A stretch of 22,974 nt of DNA from Pseudobacteriovorax antillogorgiicola. Its GTDB lineage: Bacteria > Bdellovibrionota_B > Oligoflexia > Oligoflexales > RGVZ01. A program made the position numbers and the translations under genes. The DNA lies in contig CAMDGW010000012.1 of the NCBI GenBank assembly GCA_945897695.1, forward strand, positions 1 through 22,974, read 5' to 3'. Shown here piece by piece: positions 21,853-22,974 of this stretch. Below the pieces are notes generated by a model. It was not told the DNA's origin. It was given only the letters and a program-made list of their open reading frames with translations, and did not search any database. Each line of letters begins with the position of its first letter. Position 1 is the stretch's first letter.

Positions 21853-22918
21853 ACTTTGGTGCTCGCTGATTTTATTCCTAGTCTCGTTTTTGGCTGATGT
21901 TAGTTTGGCAGCCTCGTCCCAAAAGTATGTCGATGACGGCGGCACCTCTGTGGGTGGAGGCGGAGATCCAGTTTATTTTTTCTTGGAAGTGACCAGGCGA
22001 AAATTACTAGACGTGATCAGTCGTCTCCAGTTGGAGCCAGCTGGCATTAAAGAGCTATGTGACGCTGAAGTTATTCGCGCGTCCGGAAGAGACGATTGCC
22101 AGAGGTTTTTAGCGGCGACTGTCGTGCAGCTTAGAACTTTAAATCAAGGAGATCACAAAACAAAGTTTGAAGTGACCTCGGAAAGCCTGACGGTGGAAGG
22201 TCCGGATGGCCGCCCCATTGAAGTAGTGGCTCGCACTAGTTATGGACCCGCCGGCGTTATTCAATTTAATAGGATGTTATTATCTCGCCTTGGCCCCCAG
22301 CAAGTATTGCTGCTTTTGACCCATGAGTTTGGCCATAAAGTGAATTTTGATTCTGAGGTGGTGCGCGATAATGTGCCTTTTGGTAGTTACCCGACCGGAC
22401 GGGAGTTCTTAGATGATTTAGGTGCAGGTTTTGTTCATATAGCTATCAAATATGGGATGATCGGGCGTCAGTTTGGCCTTTCGGATACATTTATTTGCCA
22501 AATCCGTGGAAACGGCCAATTTCCAAGCCAGCATGCTTTTTCGGAGCGCCGCGTCTTTTACGGTGAGTCGCTTAAAAACTATGACGCCGGCTTTGGACGT
22601 GAAGGAGAACGAATGAGTCCGGTCTTACTAACGCCTGAAGGTGATATTTCACTTAAGTTAATCACGCACGATGATGATAGCTGCGCGGATTCCCCGGAGG
22701 CAAACCAGGCAAGACGAACGATATACTCTGTAATCAGAACAAAAGTAGTGAATGGTCAACCAAACGAGGAGGTTTTAGTTTCGCGTGCGTTCGAAGGCTT
22801 AAATCCACTGTGCCAATTAACTGAAGAGCCGCTCCTTCTTGCCTGGGATAGGTATCAGTTTCAATGCTCTTATGTAGAGACCAATGGAACAACTCGGGAG
22901 CCTATGACCAAAAAATAA
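21836..22918 (+). CDS. Secreted putative zinc metalloprotease (HEFGH motif)
   Basis: 360 aa. A hydrophobic signal peptide spans about residues 5-25 (WCSLILFLVSFLADVSLA), so it is exported. A zinc-protease motif HEFGH lies at 163-167 after a hydrophobic helix (VLLLLT), as in many HExxH enzymes. No histidine follows at the metzincin distance. FLDDLG at about 191-196 is a possible third-ligand helix, as in gluzincin or aspzincin types. The early Gly-rich stretch GGTSVGGGGDPVYFF is odd. Several Cys suggest disulfides. I do not recognise the exact family. The ATG at 21836 has GGAG about 7 bases upstream and is preferred to the TTG at 21824. The gene overlaps the regulator by 17 bp. Confidence 0.75.
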   Translation: MTYPNRLWCSLILFLVSFLADVSLAASSQKYVDDGGTSVGGGGDPVYFFLEVTRRKLLDVISRLQLEPAGIKELCDAEVIRASGRDDCQRFLAATVVQLRTLNQGDHKTKFEVTSESLTVEGPDGRPIEVVARTSYGPAGVIQFNRMLLSRLGPQQVLLLLTHEFGHKVNFDSEVVRDNVPFGSYPTGREFLDDLGAGFVHIAIKYGMIGRQFGLSDTFICQIRGNGQFPSQHAFSERRVFYGESLKNYDAGFGREGERMSPVLLTPEGDISLKLITHDDDSCADSPEANQARRTIYSVIRTKVVNGQPNEEVLVSRAFEGLNPLCQLTEEPLLLAWDRYQFQCSYVETNGTTREPMTKK

Positions 22919-22956
22919 GGGCCACCCGAGAGCTAATTCGGAAATTACGAGAATAA

Positions 22957-22973
22957 GGATGAATTTCTCATCC
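22957..22973 (+). terminator. Possible hairpin after the metalloprotease gene (window edge)
   Basis: GGATGA and TCATCC arms with a 5-nt loop, 39 bp after the stop. The window ends one base later, so no T-run can be seen and the call is weak. Confidence 0.25.
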
Positions 22974-22974
22974 G

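Overview
The window looks like chromosome from a motile, Gram-negative, Bdellovibrio-like predator-clade bacterium (Bdellovibrionota or a close relative). The reasons are a TIGR02147-type regulator beside secreted proteins, a small two-TM HAMP-like protein of a kind common in that group, and a flagellar operon with a sigma-54 promoter and its own sigma-54 activator. The assignment rests on gene content only. Apart from the flagellar gene cut by the left edge, every gene looks intact. I see no insertion sequence, prophage, tRNA, rRNA or CRISPR array.

Layout. (1) 1-7495, minus strand: a seven-gene flagellar operon in the order AMIN-like/TPR periplasmic protein, receiver-less sigma-54 activator, flgB, flgC, fliE, fliF, fliH (cut by the window edge). 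A near-consensus sigma-54 promoter lies about 60 bp upstream of the first gene. fliG is absent from its usual place between fliF and fliH. (2) 7800-8156, plus strand: a divergent PilZ-domain gene preceded by a sigma-28 (FliA)-like promoter. One 304-bp intergenic region therefore carries a flagellar-class promoter in each direction. (3) 8204-10772, plus strand: a LolD/MacB-like ABC ATPase, an FtsX-like permease with a His/Asp-rich extracytoplasmic loop, and a membrane-anchored DUF3299 protein. This resembles the Zrg-type zinc uptake cassette. An OmpR-family regulator and sensor kinase pair follows (10922-13081). (4) 13107-15033, minus strand: a conserved hypothetical gene overlapping a YihY/BrkB-family membrane protein gene. 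They have a sigma-70-like promoter, and three helically phased DnaA-box-like 9-mers lie in the leader. (5) 15297-15818, minus strand: an acireductone dioxygenase-like cupin gene that ends at a strong intrinsic terminator.

(6) 16068-20177, plus strand: a TPR-like membrane-anchored protein, PrmA, an RsmE-family methyltransferase with altered motifs, and a HAMP-like membrane protein followed by a terminator. (7) 20420-22915, plus strand: a tightly packed cassette of a secreted Cys-containing protein, a TIGR02147 regulator and a secreted HEFGH putative zinc metalloprotease. Two inverted-repeat candidate operators lie upstream.

The strongest points for follow-up are the paired sigma-54/sigma-28 promoters linking the flagellar operon to a PilZ protein, the DnaA-box array in front of an uncharacterised gene, the ABC/DUF3299 cassette with its metal-binding loop built into the permease, and the TIGR02147-protease cassette.
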